From Bacteroidales bacterium (GTDB lineage Bacteria > Bacteroidota > Bacteroidia > Bacteroidales > UBA932): 27,192 nt of DNA. The stretch lies in contig JAAZCF010000358.1 of the NCBI GenBank assembly GCA_012513425.1, positions 1-27,192 of the forward strand, given 5' to 3'. The notes under the pieces were generated by a model. That model ran no database searches, was not told the origin of the DNA, and saw only the letters and a program-made list of their open reading frames with translations. Of the stretch, positions 7,967-15,825 are shown one piece after another. The stretch's first letter is position 1. Every line of letters starts with the position of its first letter. A program made the translations under genes and the position numbers.

Positions 7967-8443
7967 ATGATTAATGATTCTTCTCTTAATTCATTTGCTT
8001 TTTATGGGCACCAGGCAGCGGCCAAAGTAAATGCTATTTCTACCCTATATAAAGGTATTCAAACTCCTCTGGATCTTTATAAAGCTCTTTCAACCATTTG
8101 GTGTAAAGAGACTTGCGGTCCGGCATTGCAGCCAGAATGGACTCTTGACAACAAAACTTTGGGGCAATGTTCCATCACTGCTTTTTTAGCTCAAGATATT
8201 TTTGGTGGTGATGTTTATGCCATGCATACAGAAAATGGCATGCATTGTTACAATGTTGTCAATGGCCAGTGCTTTGATTTAACAAGCGAGCAATTTGGCG
8301 ACAAGGCGAGAGAATTGGTTTATACCGGCAATATATTACAACATAGAGAAGATGCTATTCATTTTGCAAGAGAAGAAAAATTTCTCAGATACAAGAACCT
8401 ATCTGAACTGCTTGCAGAGTTCTGCAACAAAAAGTCATTGTAG
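7967..8443 (+). CDS. YunG-like small protein of unknown function
   Basis: This is a 158-residue cytosolic protein without signal peptide or membrane segments. The block CGPALQPEWTLDNKTLGQCSITAFLAQDIFGG, followed by HCYNVVNGQCFDLTSEQF, resembles what I recall of the YunG family from Bacillus. The conserved pattern Cys (GQCS), His (HCYN) and Asp (FDLT) could be a cysteine-protease or transglutaminase-like triad. That reading is an inference and no activity is known to me. A similar composition is seen in proteins dealing with small metabolites, but I assign no function. The gene is the first of a likely three-gene unit with the rhodanese/MBL lipoprotein (16 bases downstream) and MenG. Confidence 0.75.
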   Translation: MINDSSLNSFAFYGHQAAAKVNAISTLYKGIQTPLDLYKALSTIWCKETCGPALQPEWTLDNKTLGQCSITAFLAQDIFGGDVYAMHTENGMHCYNVVNGQCFDLTSEQFGDKARELVYTGNILQHREDAIHFAREEKFLRYKNLSELLAEFCNKKSL

Positions 8444-8459
8444 TAAAAACCTTTTTATT

Positions 8460-9512
8460 ATGAATACATTTTTCTCTATTATTTTTAGTTCGTTTCTATT
8501 TCTTTGTACTAGCTGTGCATCGCCTGAGGCTGAAACAAGAGTCATCTCTCCAAAAGATTTTTCACGCGAACTATCCGAAAACTACAATGCCACCTTAATT
8601 GATATTCGCAGACCTGATGAATATCAAGCCGGACATATTAAGGGTGCCAGGCCAATTAATTGGGAAGATAGTACTTTGTTTTATTCTGAAGTTACTAAAC
8701 TCGCCCAAACAGAACCGGTATATTTATATTGCCGCACCGGCAGACGTTCCGCAGAAGCTGCACAATACCTTCACAAGCAAGGTTTTAATGTTGTTGATTT
8801 GGAAGGAGGTTATGTTGCATGGGTCCAAGCATCTATGGAAACGACCAAGTATGAAAGTGACATATTTTCAACCAATGCCGGGCGAAAAGTATCTATCACT
8901 TTCATTAAGCATGGAACTTTAATGATAGAAGTTGACGGAACCATTATTCATATTGACCCCGTGTCTTCTTATGCTGAAAATTATGAATCTTTGCCTAAAG
9001 CTGACATCATATTGGTTACTCATGAGCATGGAGACCATTACGACGCTAAAGCAATTGAAACTCTCAGTAAATCAAATACAGCCTTCTATAGCAACAAAAG
9101 GGTAAGTGAACTAAGTGGTAAAAGCATTGCCATGAGCGTTGGAGATTCACAAGAAATAGCAAATATTAAAATCACCGCCACTGCAGCTTATAATTCTTCA
9201 GAAGGACATGAAAATTTTCATCCAAAAGGCCGCGATGTTGGCTATTTACTAGATATAGATGATTTAAGATTATACATTGCTGGCGACACAGAGCCAATTG
9301 ATGAATTTTCGGCCATCCAAAATATAAACATAGCTTTTTTGCCGGTCAATCAGCCATACACTATGACAGTTGAGCAGTGCATTCAAGCCATTGACAGCAT
9401 AAAACCACACATTGTTTATCCTTACCACTACGGCAATACAGATTTATCACCTATTGTTGATCACTATAAGGAAAATAATCAAATTGAAATTCGCATAAGA
9501 GATCTTCAATAA
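8460..9512 (+). CDS. Rhodanese plus metallo-beta-lactamase-fold fusion lipoprotein
   Basis: This 350-residue exported protein carries two enzymatic domains. Residues 1-19 are a lipoprotein signal ending in the lipobox LCTSC with Cys19 lipidated. Residues about 28-125 form a rhodanese domain with DIRRPDEYQAGHIKGA and the active-site loop CRTGRR (Cys91). Residues about 143-345 form an MBL hydrolase domain with THEHGDHYD (HxHxDH at 188-193), GDTEPIDE as the bridging aspartate, and a late histidine in YPYHYGNTD. The MBL part resembles the UlaG-like subgroup rather than glyoxalase II. I start at the ATG at 8460; a longer frame from 8295 would overlap the preceding gene and bury the signal peptide. 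A role in envelope sulfur or thioester chemistry is plausible but unproven. Confidence 0.9.
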   Translation: MNTFFSIIFSSFLFLCTSCASPEAETRVISPKDFSRELSENYNATLIDIRRPDEYQAGHIKGARPINWEDSTLFYSEVTKLAQTEPVYLYCRTGRRSAEAAQYLHKQGFNVVDLEGGYVAWVQASMETTKYESDIFSTNAGRKVSITFIKHGTLMIEVDGTIIHIDPVSSYAENYESLPKADIILVTHEHGDHYDAKAIETLSKSNTAFYSNKRVSELSGKSIAMSVGDSQEIANIKITATAAYNSSEGHENFHPKGRDVGYLLDIDDLRLYIAGDTEPIDEFSAIQNINIAFLPVNQPYTMTVEQCIQAIDSIKPHIVYPYHYGNTDLSPIVDHYKENNQIEIRIRDLQ

Positions 9513-9514
9513 CA

Positions 9515-10240
9515 TTGGAATCTTCAGGCCACAATATCATCAGCAGAAATAACGTAGAGTCGATGTTTGACAACATCGCTCCAACTTATGATTTGTTTAA
9601 CCACCTATTGTCGTTTGGCATTGACAAGAAATGGCGCTCAAAAGCCATCAAAGAAGTCACTCTCGTGCCTCATGATAATATTACTGATTTTGCAACAGGA
9701 ACAGGAGATTTTGCTATTAGTATGGCGAAAAAACTACAATTCCAACAGATTTACGGATTGGACATTTCTGCAAACATGTTGGAGGAGGCAAAAGCCAAGG
9801 CAAATAAAGCGGGGCTATCTCAGCTTATTAATTTCAGCAAAGAAGACTGCGAAGCAACTTCTATTATGGCAAACAGCATTGATGTAGTGACGATTGGCTT
9901 CGGTATAAGAAACTTCAGAAGCCCTCAAAAAGGTCTTTGTGAGATGCTTCGAGTTTTGAAGCCAGGAGGAAAAGTTGTCATATTAGAATTTGCTATACCT
10001 AAAAAAGGCCTCTTCTCTAAATTGGTCCAATTCTATTACAAAACTTTCATTCCTTGCTTAGGAAAATTGATTTCCGGTAATAAAGGAGCCTATCACTATT
10101 TGCCAGCCACAATTTACGAATTTCAAAATGGCAAAGATTTTTGCGAAATGATGCATTCATCGGGCTTTATTGAAGCTCATTTCAAATCACTTAGCTTCAA
10201 TATGGTCAATCTTTATACCGGTTTCAAGCCCAGAAACTAA
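9515..10240 (+). CDS. menG: Demethylmenaquinone methyltransferase
   Basis: This 241-residue class I SAM-dependent methyltransferase of the UbiE/MenG family carries out the final C-methylation of demethylmenaquinone. Signatures are MFDNIAPTYDLFNHLLSFGIDKKWR, the SAM motif I DFATGTGDFAIS, GLDISANMLEEAK, and VDVVTIGFGIRNF with RVLKPGGK. C-terminal PATIYEFQNGKDFCEMM is also typical. The start is taken as the TTG at 9515, two bases after the previous stop. The next ATG, at 9563, would begin at MFDNIAP and remove residues normally present ahead of that motif. Menaquinone rather than ubiquinone is inferred from the Bacteroidota context. The gene is convergent with deoD. Confidence 0.93.
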   Translation: MESSGHNIISRNNVESMFDNIAPTYDLFNHLLSFGIDKKWRSKAIKEVTLVPHDNITDFATGTGDFAISMAKKLQFQQIYGLDISANMLEEAKAKANKAGLSQLINFSKEDCEATSIMANSIDVVTIGFGIRNFRSPQKGLCEMLRVLKPGGKVVILEFAIPKKGLFSKLVQFYYKTFIPCLGKLISGNKGAYHYLPATIYEFQNGKDFCEMMHSSGFIEAHFKSLSFNMVNLYTGFKPRN

Positions 10241-10250
10241 TGAGCGGATT

Positions 10251-10270
10251 TCAAAAATGGTTTTGATTTT
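10251..10270. terminator. Weak hairpin between menG and deoD
   Basis: TCAAAA-ATGG-TTTTGA is a 6-bp stem followed by TTTT on the plus strand. It is AT-rich and weak, but lies exactly in the 30-base convergent gap and may serve as a terminator. Confidence 0.35.
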
Positions 10271-10981
10271 CTAAATTAATTCCAAAGCAACCCTGGCCAT
10301 ATCTTTAAAGCCATTTTGACGGTCTTCACTAGGAAGGTCTATTCCTTTTGGAATAATGTTAGACACAGTACAAATAGTCAATGCTTTCTTTCCACATTTA
10401 TTCGCGTTAAGGTACAATGCCAGACTTTCCATCTCGACACCAAGAAGGCCCAACTTTAAGCACATAGACATCTCATCTTCATCAGTATAAAACGTATCAC
10501 TACTTAGAATAGGTCCCAATTTGTAATCAATGTCCATTTTTTGTGCCACTGCTTCTGCCTTTGAGCACAATTCTTTATTTGCATAAACATAGCCGGCACG
10601 GTTCCCATTTTTTGCATAGAAATTATTATAATTAGAACTAGAATATGCTTTTTCTGCAATAATCAAACTTCTCAATGGTGTGGCATCACTGACAGCGCCA
10701 ATACTGCCAACGCGAATAATTTGGTCAATATCATAAAAATGAAATAATTCATAAGAATATATTCCAATGGAAGGATGCCCCATTCCACTTGCCATAACAG
10801 TGACAGGCACGCCCTTATAGGTACCCGTATAACCTTGAACATTTCTTACATTGTTTACAAGAGCCAAATTATCTAAAAAAGTTTCAGCTATCATTTTGCT
10901 GCGCATTGGGTCGCCTGGCATTATTACAGTTTTTGCAATTTGCTCTTTGGAGGCTTTGTTATGAGGTGTTGGAATAGACAT
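10271..10981 (-). CDS. deoD: Purine nucleoside phosphorylase, DeoD-type, with Asn at the catalytic Asp position
   Basis: This 236-residue hexameric-type (NP-I) phosphorylase would cleave purine nucleosides with phosphate to a free base and (deoxy)ribose-1-phosphate. Conserved features are TPHNK (His7, contributed to the neighbouring subunit), the phosphate-binding MPGDPMR (Arg27) and IIRVGSIGAV (Arg90, Ser93), LSSDTFY, GVEMES, and Arg221. The catalytic Asp of the TVSDHI motif (Asp204 in the E. coli enzyme) is Asn208 here, in TVSNIIPKG. The spacing of 13 residues to Arg221 is preserved, so the alignment is secure. This may shift preference toward 6-oxopurines or lower activity on adenosine. 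The product would feed the adjoining nucleobase transport and salvage genes. It is divergent from the xylanase. Confidence 0.92.
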   Translation of the reverse strand: MSIPTPHNKASKEQIAKTVIMPGDPMRSKMIAETFLDNLALVNNVRNVQGYTGTYKGVPVTVMASGMGHPSIGIYSYELFHFYDIDQIIRVGSIGAVSDATPLRSLIIAEKAYSSSNYNNFYAKNGNRAGYVYANKELCSKAEAVAQKMDIDYKLGPILSSDTFYTDEDEMSMCLKLGLLGVEMESLALYLNANKCGKKALTICTVSNIIPKGIDLPSEDRQNGFKDMARVALELI

Positions 10982-11030
10982 ATTAATTGCGTTTAATAAT
11001 TTTTTAGACTAAAGTAGAAAAATTATTTCT

Positions 11031-11038
11031 TATATTTG
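11031..11038 (+). promoter_or_regulatory. -7 box upstream of the GH10 xylanase
   Basis: TATATTTG matches TAnnTTTG perfectly and lies 54 bases before the ATG, allowing a leader of about 50 bases. The -33 region is poor. Confidence 0.35.
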
Positions 11039-11092
11039 TATTGATACATACTTTTTTAAACGAATTCAAATTAACTACCTATTATTTACCCT

Positions 11093-12169
11093 ATGAAAAA
11101 ATTATTACAAATTACTTTGGTAGCTCTTGTTGCAGCAATGACATTAACATCTTGCGCCAAAGAGCCAGCTGGTCTAAAAGACGCATACAAAAAGTATTTT
11201 ATGATCGGTGTTGCTGTTAATCCACGCAATGTATCTGTTCCTGAACAAATGGAGCTTGTAAAAGCCAATTTCAACAGTATGACTTGCGAGAATGTAATGA
11301 AGCCAGGTGAGATTCATCCGGCAGAAGGCGTTTGGAAATTTGAAGAAGCCGACAAGGTTGCTGATTTCTGCCGCGAAAATGGCATTAAACTTCGTGGTCA
11401 CTGCCTTGTATGGCACAGTCAATTCGCTAACTGGATGTTCTACGACAGCGAGCAAAATCCTGTTTCAAAAGAAGTATTCTACGAGAGACTAAAAGAGCAC
11501 ATCACAACAGTGGTTAATCGTTACAAAGATGTCATATATGCTTGGGATGTTGTAAATGAAGCTATGTCAGACGATCCAGATGCTGAGGATCCTTATCGTC
11601 CAAGCAGACTTTACCAACTTTGCGGTGATGAATTTATCGCTAAAGCTTTTCAATTCGCTCACGAAGCCGATCCAAACGCAATTCTATTCTACAATGACTA
11701 CAATGAGTGCGATCCTGCAAAGAGTGATAAAATTTACAATATGGTTAAGAAAATGCAAGATGCAGGTGTTCCAATCACCGGTATCGGTATGCAAGGTCAC
11801 TACAATGCTTATGAACCAAGCGAAGATCAGATCAATGCTGCTATTGAAAAATATTCAAAAATTGTTAGTCATATCCATGTAACTGAGCTTGACGTTCGCG
11901 TTAACCGTGAAATGGGTGGTAGATTGCGTTTCAGCACCGAAGGTGAAGAAATCAGCCCTGAAGTAGAGCAAAGATTCAATGACCAATATGCAATGATTTT
12001 CCGCGCTTTCCGAAACCACAAAGACGTAATTGACTGCGTTACTTTCTGGAATCTTGCTGATGCTGATTCATGGTTGGGTGCACGAAACTATCCATTGCTT
12101 TTCGACAAGGATTTTCAGCCTAAAGCTGCTTATTCAATCGTAAAAGATTTCAAGAAAAACAAAGAATAG
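11093..12169 (+). CDS. GH10 endo-1,4-beta-xylanase, lipoprotein
   Basis: This 358-residue retaining endo-xylanase cleaves internal beta-1,4 links in xylan. Residues 1-21 are a lipoprotein signal with lipobox TLTSC (Cys21), so it is anchored in the envelope, possibly at the cell surface. The rest is one GH10 barrel: MTCENVMKPGEIHP near the N-terminus, RGHCLVWHSQ, the acid/base Glu156 in WDVVNEAM, NDYNEC, GIGMQGHY, and the nucleophile Glu265 in HVTELDVRV. The C-terminal FWNLADADSWL closes the barrel. There is no carbohydrate-binding module, and no SusC/SusD pair is seen here, so it is not in a visible PUL. A very strong terminator follows. The surrounding nucleobase genes suggest no functional tie. 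Confidence 0.94.
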   Translation: MKKLLQITLVALVAAMTLTSCAKEPAGLKDAYKKYFMIGVAVNPRNVSVPEQMELVKANFNSMTCENVMKPGEIHPAEGVWKFEEADKVADFCRENGIKLRGHCLVWHSQFANWMFYDSEQNPVSKEVFYERLKEHITTVVNRYKDVIYAWDVVNEAMSDDPDAEDPYRPSRLYQLCGDEFIAKAFQFAHEADPNAILFYNDYNECDPAKSDKIYNMVKKMQDAGVPITGIGMQGHYNAYEPSEDQINAAIEKYSKIVSHIHVTELDVRVNREMGGRLRFSTEGEEISPEVEQRFNDQYAMIFRAFRNHKDVIDCVTFWNLADADSWLGARNYPLLFDKDFQPKAAYSIVKDFKKNKE

Positions 12170-12184
12170 TCAATAATACCATAT

Positions 12185-12226
12185 CAATAAAAAAGGATGA
12201 ATTGAAAAATTCATCCTTTTTTATTG
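12185..12226. terminator. Strong terminator after xylanase, perfect 19-bp stem
   Basis: The arms 12185-12203 and 12208-12226 are perfectly complementary over 19 bases, enclosing a GAAA tetraloop. The core is AAAAAAGGATGAATT / AATTCATCCTTTTTT, with A and T runs on both sides. Confidence 0.9.
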
Positions 12227-12431
12227 AAGCAATTCCAAAACAAACTTCAAGTTGTTTCATAGTATAAATCACTTTATGAAATTATACAAAATGATAAAAT
12301 AAATCTATAAACTATTTAAGTTTTACTATTCCTTCACAAAGAATACTTATCTTCGAAAAAAATTATACAAATTTTGATTAATATAATAAGGGATCTCATT
12401 AATTAATTAACTATCAACACACTAACGACCT

Positions 12432-13181
12432 ATGTATAAAAAATTACTTTTATCTCTTGGCGCTATTGCATTAACAGTTTCTGCTTTTGCGCAAACAAAT
12501 CTTCAAACTTTCTACGATTTTGGAAAAGATCGTAAATCTGTAACTCTGACTTTTGAAATGTTCAAAAACGACAACTGGGGTAATACCTTCTTCTTCATCG
12601 ATGAGAATATCGGCATAGATGATAGTATGACTCAAAATGTATCAGTTAATGATAATTATTTTGAATTAGCTCGTTGTTTTAACTTTTGGCAAGATAGCAA
12701 ACTTGGGGCTTTCAGCCTCCAATTAGAGTACAATGGTGGTTTGCACCTTGGTGATGCCACTAAAGATGGTATTTTTGGAATCAACCATGCGGTTTTAGCC
12801 GGAGTGGATTATTGCTTACATAGCAACGATTGGAAAGATGTATTTAATTTCAAAGTTCTATATAAGAAAATTAGAGGTGCAGAAGAAGGCATTCCTCTAC
12901 AATTTACTTTCGTATGGGGGATTGACGACTTGTTCGGAGCTAAAGGCTTGCGTTTCTCAGGTTTTGCTGACTTTTGGTGGCAAAAACATATGCTATACCC
13001 TAACCCGTACTTTGAAACTCAAGGTGGTGAATCATCATCTATTTTCATTAGTGAACCCCAACTTTGGTATGCTCTTGGAGAACATCTAAACATTGGTGGT
13101 GAAGTTGAATTAGCTGCAGATTTTGGTTCAACAAAAGGCTTTGTGGCTCGTCCATGCCTTGGTATAAAGTGGAATTTCTAA
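12432..13181 (+). CDS. DUF5020 / Tsx-like outer-membrane protein
   Basis: This 249-residue exported protein has a Sec signal peptide (MYKKLLLSLGAIALTVSAFAQ, cleavage at AFA-Q). The rest is a chain of amphipathic strands rich in aromatic residues and ends in a phenylalanine (GIKWNF), the usual outer-membrane barrel signature. Segments such as TFFFIDENIG and FSGFADFWWQK fit the DUF5020 family, which resembles the nucleoside-specific channel Tsx. It lies 13 bases before an AzgA-type purine permease and in line with uraA and ade, which supports a role as the outer-membrane channel for nucleosides or nucleobases. That substrate assignment is inferred from context. The 205 bases upstream of the gene, after the terminator, are very AT-rich; the best promoter-like word is TATCTTCG at 12348, and I see no riboswitch. 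Confidence 0.85.
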   Translation: MYKKLLLSLGAIALTVSAFAQTNLQTFYDFGKDRKSVTLTFEMFKNDNWGNTFFFIDENIGIDDSMTQNVSVNDNYFELARCFNFWQDSKLGAFSLQLEYNGGLHLGDATKDGIFGINHAVLAGVDYCLHSNDWKDVFNFKVLYKKIRGAEEGIPLQFTFVWGIDDLFGAKGLRFSGFADFWWQKHMLYPNPYFETQGGESSSIFISEPQLWYALGEHLNIGGEVELAADFGSTKGFVARPCLGIKWNF

Positions 13182-13194
13182 ACATTAAGAGATT

Positions 13195-14496
13195 ATGTTG
13201 AAAAAATTATTCGGCTTTCAGCCTGGTATCAATAATGTACGCACCGAAGTAGTCGCCGGTATTACCACCTTCCTTACAATGGCCTATATTTTGGCTGTTA
13301 ATCCTTCAATCTTTTCAAATCTAGCTGGTATGGGTATGGATACAAAAGCCGTGTTTACTGCCACAGCTCTTGCAGCCATCATAGGTACTTTAGTAATGGC
13401 ATTCTATGCCAAAAAGCCTTTTGGTCTTGCCCCAGGGATGGGATTAAATGCTTTTTTTGTATTTACTGTATGCCTCACTATGGGTTATAGTTGGCAATTT
13501 GCATTGACTGCTGTTTTAATCGAAGGTGTAATCTTTATCATTTTAACTCTCACAAATGTTCGAGAAGCTATTGTCAATGCTATTCCTCGCACTTTAAAAA
13601 ATGCTATCGGAGCAGGTATTGGATTGTTTATAGCTTTTGTTGGCCTTCAAGGCGCAGGTATCATTGTTGATAATGGTTCCACTCTAGTTTCTATGTCCAA
13701 ACTTACTGAAGGCACACCTCTATTGGCAATCATTGGACTAGTCATCACTGCTGTCCTTTTAGTTTTAAAAGTAAAAGGTGCTCTTTTGATAGGCATCCTT
13801 GCCACCACTATTATTGGTATTCCTATGGGTGCTACAAATATTAATGGCTTTGTGAGTACTCCTCCTTCTGTATCTCCAATATTCTGTCAATTTGAATGGG
13901 CAAATATCTTCACTTGGGATATGTTCAAGGTTGTCTTCACTTTCTTATTCATCGATATGTTTGACACTATCGGCACTGTGATTGGAGTTACACAAAAGGC
14001 AGGCATGATGAATAAAGAAGGCAAAGTTGATGGTATTGGTAAAATCCTCATGGCAGACTCTGTTGCAACATGCGCAGGCGCATGCCTTGGTACTAGCACA
14101 ACAACTACTTATGTTGAATCTTCAGCAGGTGTTTCTCAAGGAGGTCGTACTGGTCTTACTGCTTTCACTATTGCTGTTTGCTTCGGTATTGCTTTGTTCT
14201 TCTCCCCAATATTTTTAGCAATTCCAGGTGCTGCCACTGCTCCTGCATTGATACTTGTAGGTTTGTTTATGTTGACACCTATTAAAGATATTGACTTGGA
14301 AGATTTTTGTGAAAGTATTCCGGCTTTTATCACTATCATTCTTATGCCTCTTGCTTACTCAATCAGCGATGGTATTCTTATCGGATTCATCTCTTATGTT
14401 GTAATAAATGTATTGACAGGTAAATTCAAGAAGCTTACTATTCCTATGTATATCTTTGCTGTTTTATTCATCTGTAACTATATTTTCTTAAAATAA
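13195..14496 (+). CDS. AzgA-type purine permease (adenine/guanine/hypoxanthine)
   Basis: This 433-residue inner-membrane transporter of the AzgA/GhxP branch of the nucleobase:cation symporter-2 superfamily is hydrophobic throughout, with roughly 12-14 membrane segments. Diagnostic motifs are RTEVVAGITTFLTMAYIL at the start, GLAPGMGLNAFFVFTV around residues 77-92, FLFIDMFDTIGT, and the substrate-region ACLGTSTTTTYVESSAGVSQ. It should import purine bases with protons. The exact base preference cannot be read from sequence; an adenine or hypoxanthine role fits the adenine deaminase gene two positions downstream. It sits between the Tsx-like protein and uraA with gaps of 13 and 3 bases, clearly one operon. 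Confidence 0.92.
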   Translation: MLKKLFGFQPGINNVRTEVVAGITTFLTMAYILAVNPSIFSNLAGMGMDTKAVFTATALAAIIGTLVMAFYAKKPFGLAPGMGLNAFFVFTVCLTMGYSWQFALTAVLIEGVIFIILTLTNVREAIVNAIPRTLKNAIGAGIGLFIAFVGLQGAGIIVDNGSTLVSMSKLTEGTPLLAIIGLVITAVLLVLKVKGALLIGILATTIIGIPMGATNINGFVSTPPSVSPIFCQFEWANIFTWDMFKVVFTFLFIDMFDTIGTVIGVTQKAGMMNKEGKVDGIGKILMADSVATCAGACLGTSTTTTYVESSAGVSQGGRTGLTAFTIAVCFGIALFFSPIFLAIPGAATAPALILVGLFMLTPIKDIDLEDFCESIPAFITIILMPLAYSISDGILIGFISYVVINVLTGKFKKLTIPMYIFAVLFICNYIFLK

Positions 14497-14499
14497 GCA

Positions 14500-15825
14500 A
14501 TGAATAACATAAATAACGAAGGCATCTATGATGCTCGTGTTTTGGGAAGGCCTAGAATGATTGTATTAGGATTGCAACATATGTTTGCAATGTTTGGTGC
14601 AACCATCTTAGTACCTATCATTACCGGCATTGATGTTTCTACAACCTTAGCAATGGCTGGGTTGGGCACTCTCTTGTTCCATCTCTTTACACAAATGAAA
14701 GTGCCTGCCTTTTTAGGTTCTTCATTTGCATTTCTTGGTGGTTATGCTACTATTGCTCCAAGATTAGCTGACGGATCTGCTAACACAGAAATGTTACCTT
14801 ATGCTTGTATTGGTGTTGCTGCTGCCGGATTATTATACATAATATTGGCCATCATCGTAAAAATGATAGGCATCAATAAAGTCTTGAGATATTTTCCTCC
14901 AATTGTGACCGGCCCCATCATCATTGCAATTGGCTTAGGTTTGGCTCCAACAGCAATAGACAATTGCTCACACAACTGGATTGTTGCTCTTGTTGCCCTT
15001 TCAATTGTAATCTATTGTAACATTTTTGCAAAAGGTATGTGGAAAATTACGCCAATCTTGTTGGGTATAGTTGGTACATATCTGGTTTGTATTGTTGTAG
15101 GCAATATTATTGGTGTTGAATCTTATGCCGTTGACTTCTCTTCAGTAAAAGAAGCGGCTTGGATTGGTTTTCCTATTGCATGGAAGCAGACAGTATTTGG
15201 TGGTGTTCATGATTGGATGTACACAATCTCGGCAATAATTGCAATCATGCCTATTGCTTTGGCAACAATCATGGAACATATTGGAGATATTTCTGCCATT
15301 GGAGCTACTTGTAATAAGAACTTTATGGAAAATCCAGGTTTGCACCGCACTTTATTAGGTGATGGTTGTGCCACAATTATGGCTTCTCTCTTTGGTGGTC
15401 CTGCAAATACAACTTATGGTGAAAACACTGGTGTGCTTGCTTTAAGTAAGGTCTATGATCCTAGAGTAGTTCGTATTGCTGCCCTTTTCGCAATCTTCTT
15501 CTCTTTCTGTCCAAAATTTGCTGCAGTCATTAATTCTATGCCGGCAGCTCTTGTTGGAGGTATTTCTTTTGTTCTATATGGTATGATTGCCGCTATAGGT
15601 ATCAGGAATATGGTTGAGAATAAAATTCAGTTTTCTCAGTCACGAAACACAATCATCGCTGGTGTAATTCTTGTATGTGCTCTTGGCTTAAAGAATGGAG
15701 TCAGTTTCTCTATTGGATCATTTAATATTACACTATCTGCACTTGCAGTTGCTGCACTTGCAGGTATATTTTTAAATGCTATTATTAAACCCGAAAAATG
15801 CGATACTCTCGAAAAGGAAAAGTAA
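14500..15825 (+). CDS. uraA: Uracil permease (UraA-like, NCS2 family)
   Basis: This 441-residue inner-membrane protein of the NAT/NCS2 family probably imports uracil with protons. Signatures are GLQHMFAMFGATILVP near the start, PPIVTGPIIIAIGLGLA, TIMEHIGDISAIG (the conserved Glu of UraA transmembrane segment 8), and the hallmark PANTTYGENTGVLALSKVYDPRV with the second essential Glu. It shares the fold with the preceding AzgA-type protein but belongs to a different branch, so the pair covers purines and pyrimidines. Its last 28 bases overlap the start of the adenine deaminase gene in another frame, so translation of the two is probably coupled. Confidence 0.93.
   Translation: MNNINNEGIYDARVLGRPRMIVLGLQHMFAMFGATILVPIITGIDVSTTLAMAGLGTLLFHLFTQMKVPAFLGSSFAFLGGYATIAPRLADGSANTEMLPYACIGVAAAGLLYIILAIIVKMIGINKVLRYFPPIVTGPIIIAIGLGLAPTAIDNCSHNWIVALVALSIVIYCNIFAKGMWKITPILLGIVGTYLVCIVVGNIIGVESYAVDFSSVKEAAWIGFPIAWKQTVFGGVHDWMYTISAIIAIMPIALATIMEHIGDISAIGATCNKNFMENPGLHRTLLGDGCATIMASLFGGPANTTYGENTGVLALSKVYDPRVVRIAALFAIFFSFCPKFAAVINSMPAALVGGISFVLYGMIAAIGIRNMVENKIQFSQSRNTIIAGVILVCALGLKNGVSFSIGSFNITLSALAVAALAGIFLNAIIKPEKCDTLEKEK

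Noticed and set aside
8295..8459. Longer start for the rhodanese/MBL gene
   Set aside because: It overlaps the preceding gene in another frame and would put 55 residues before a clear lipoprotein signal peptide; the ATG at 8460 is preferred.
12255..12287. Interleaved complementary words TTTCATA-GTATAA and TATGAAA-TTATAC upstream of the DUF5020 gene, in pseudoknot order
   Set aside because: The pairing order is a-b-a'-b' with no bases between the paired segments to cross the helices, so a true pseudoknot is sterically unlikely. The sequence is very AT-rich, and no purine riboswitch core was found.
12399..12410. TTAATTAATTAA palindrome before the DUF5020 gene
   Set aside because: It is a low-complexity AT repeat expected in this composition, with no linked promoter element.
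11093..13181. Polysaccharide utilisation locus around the GH10 xylanase and the GH3 enzyme
   Set aside because: No SusC/SusD pair, hybrid two-component system or other xylan genes are present, and the two glycosidases are about 6 kb apart among unrelated genes.
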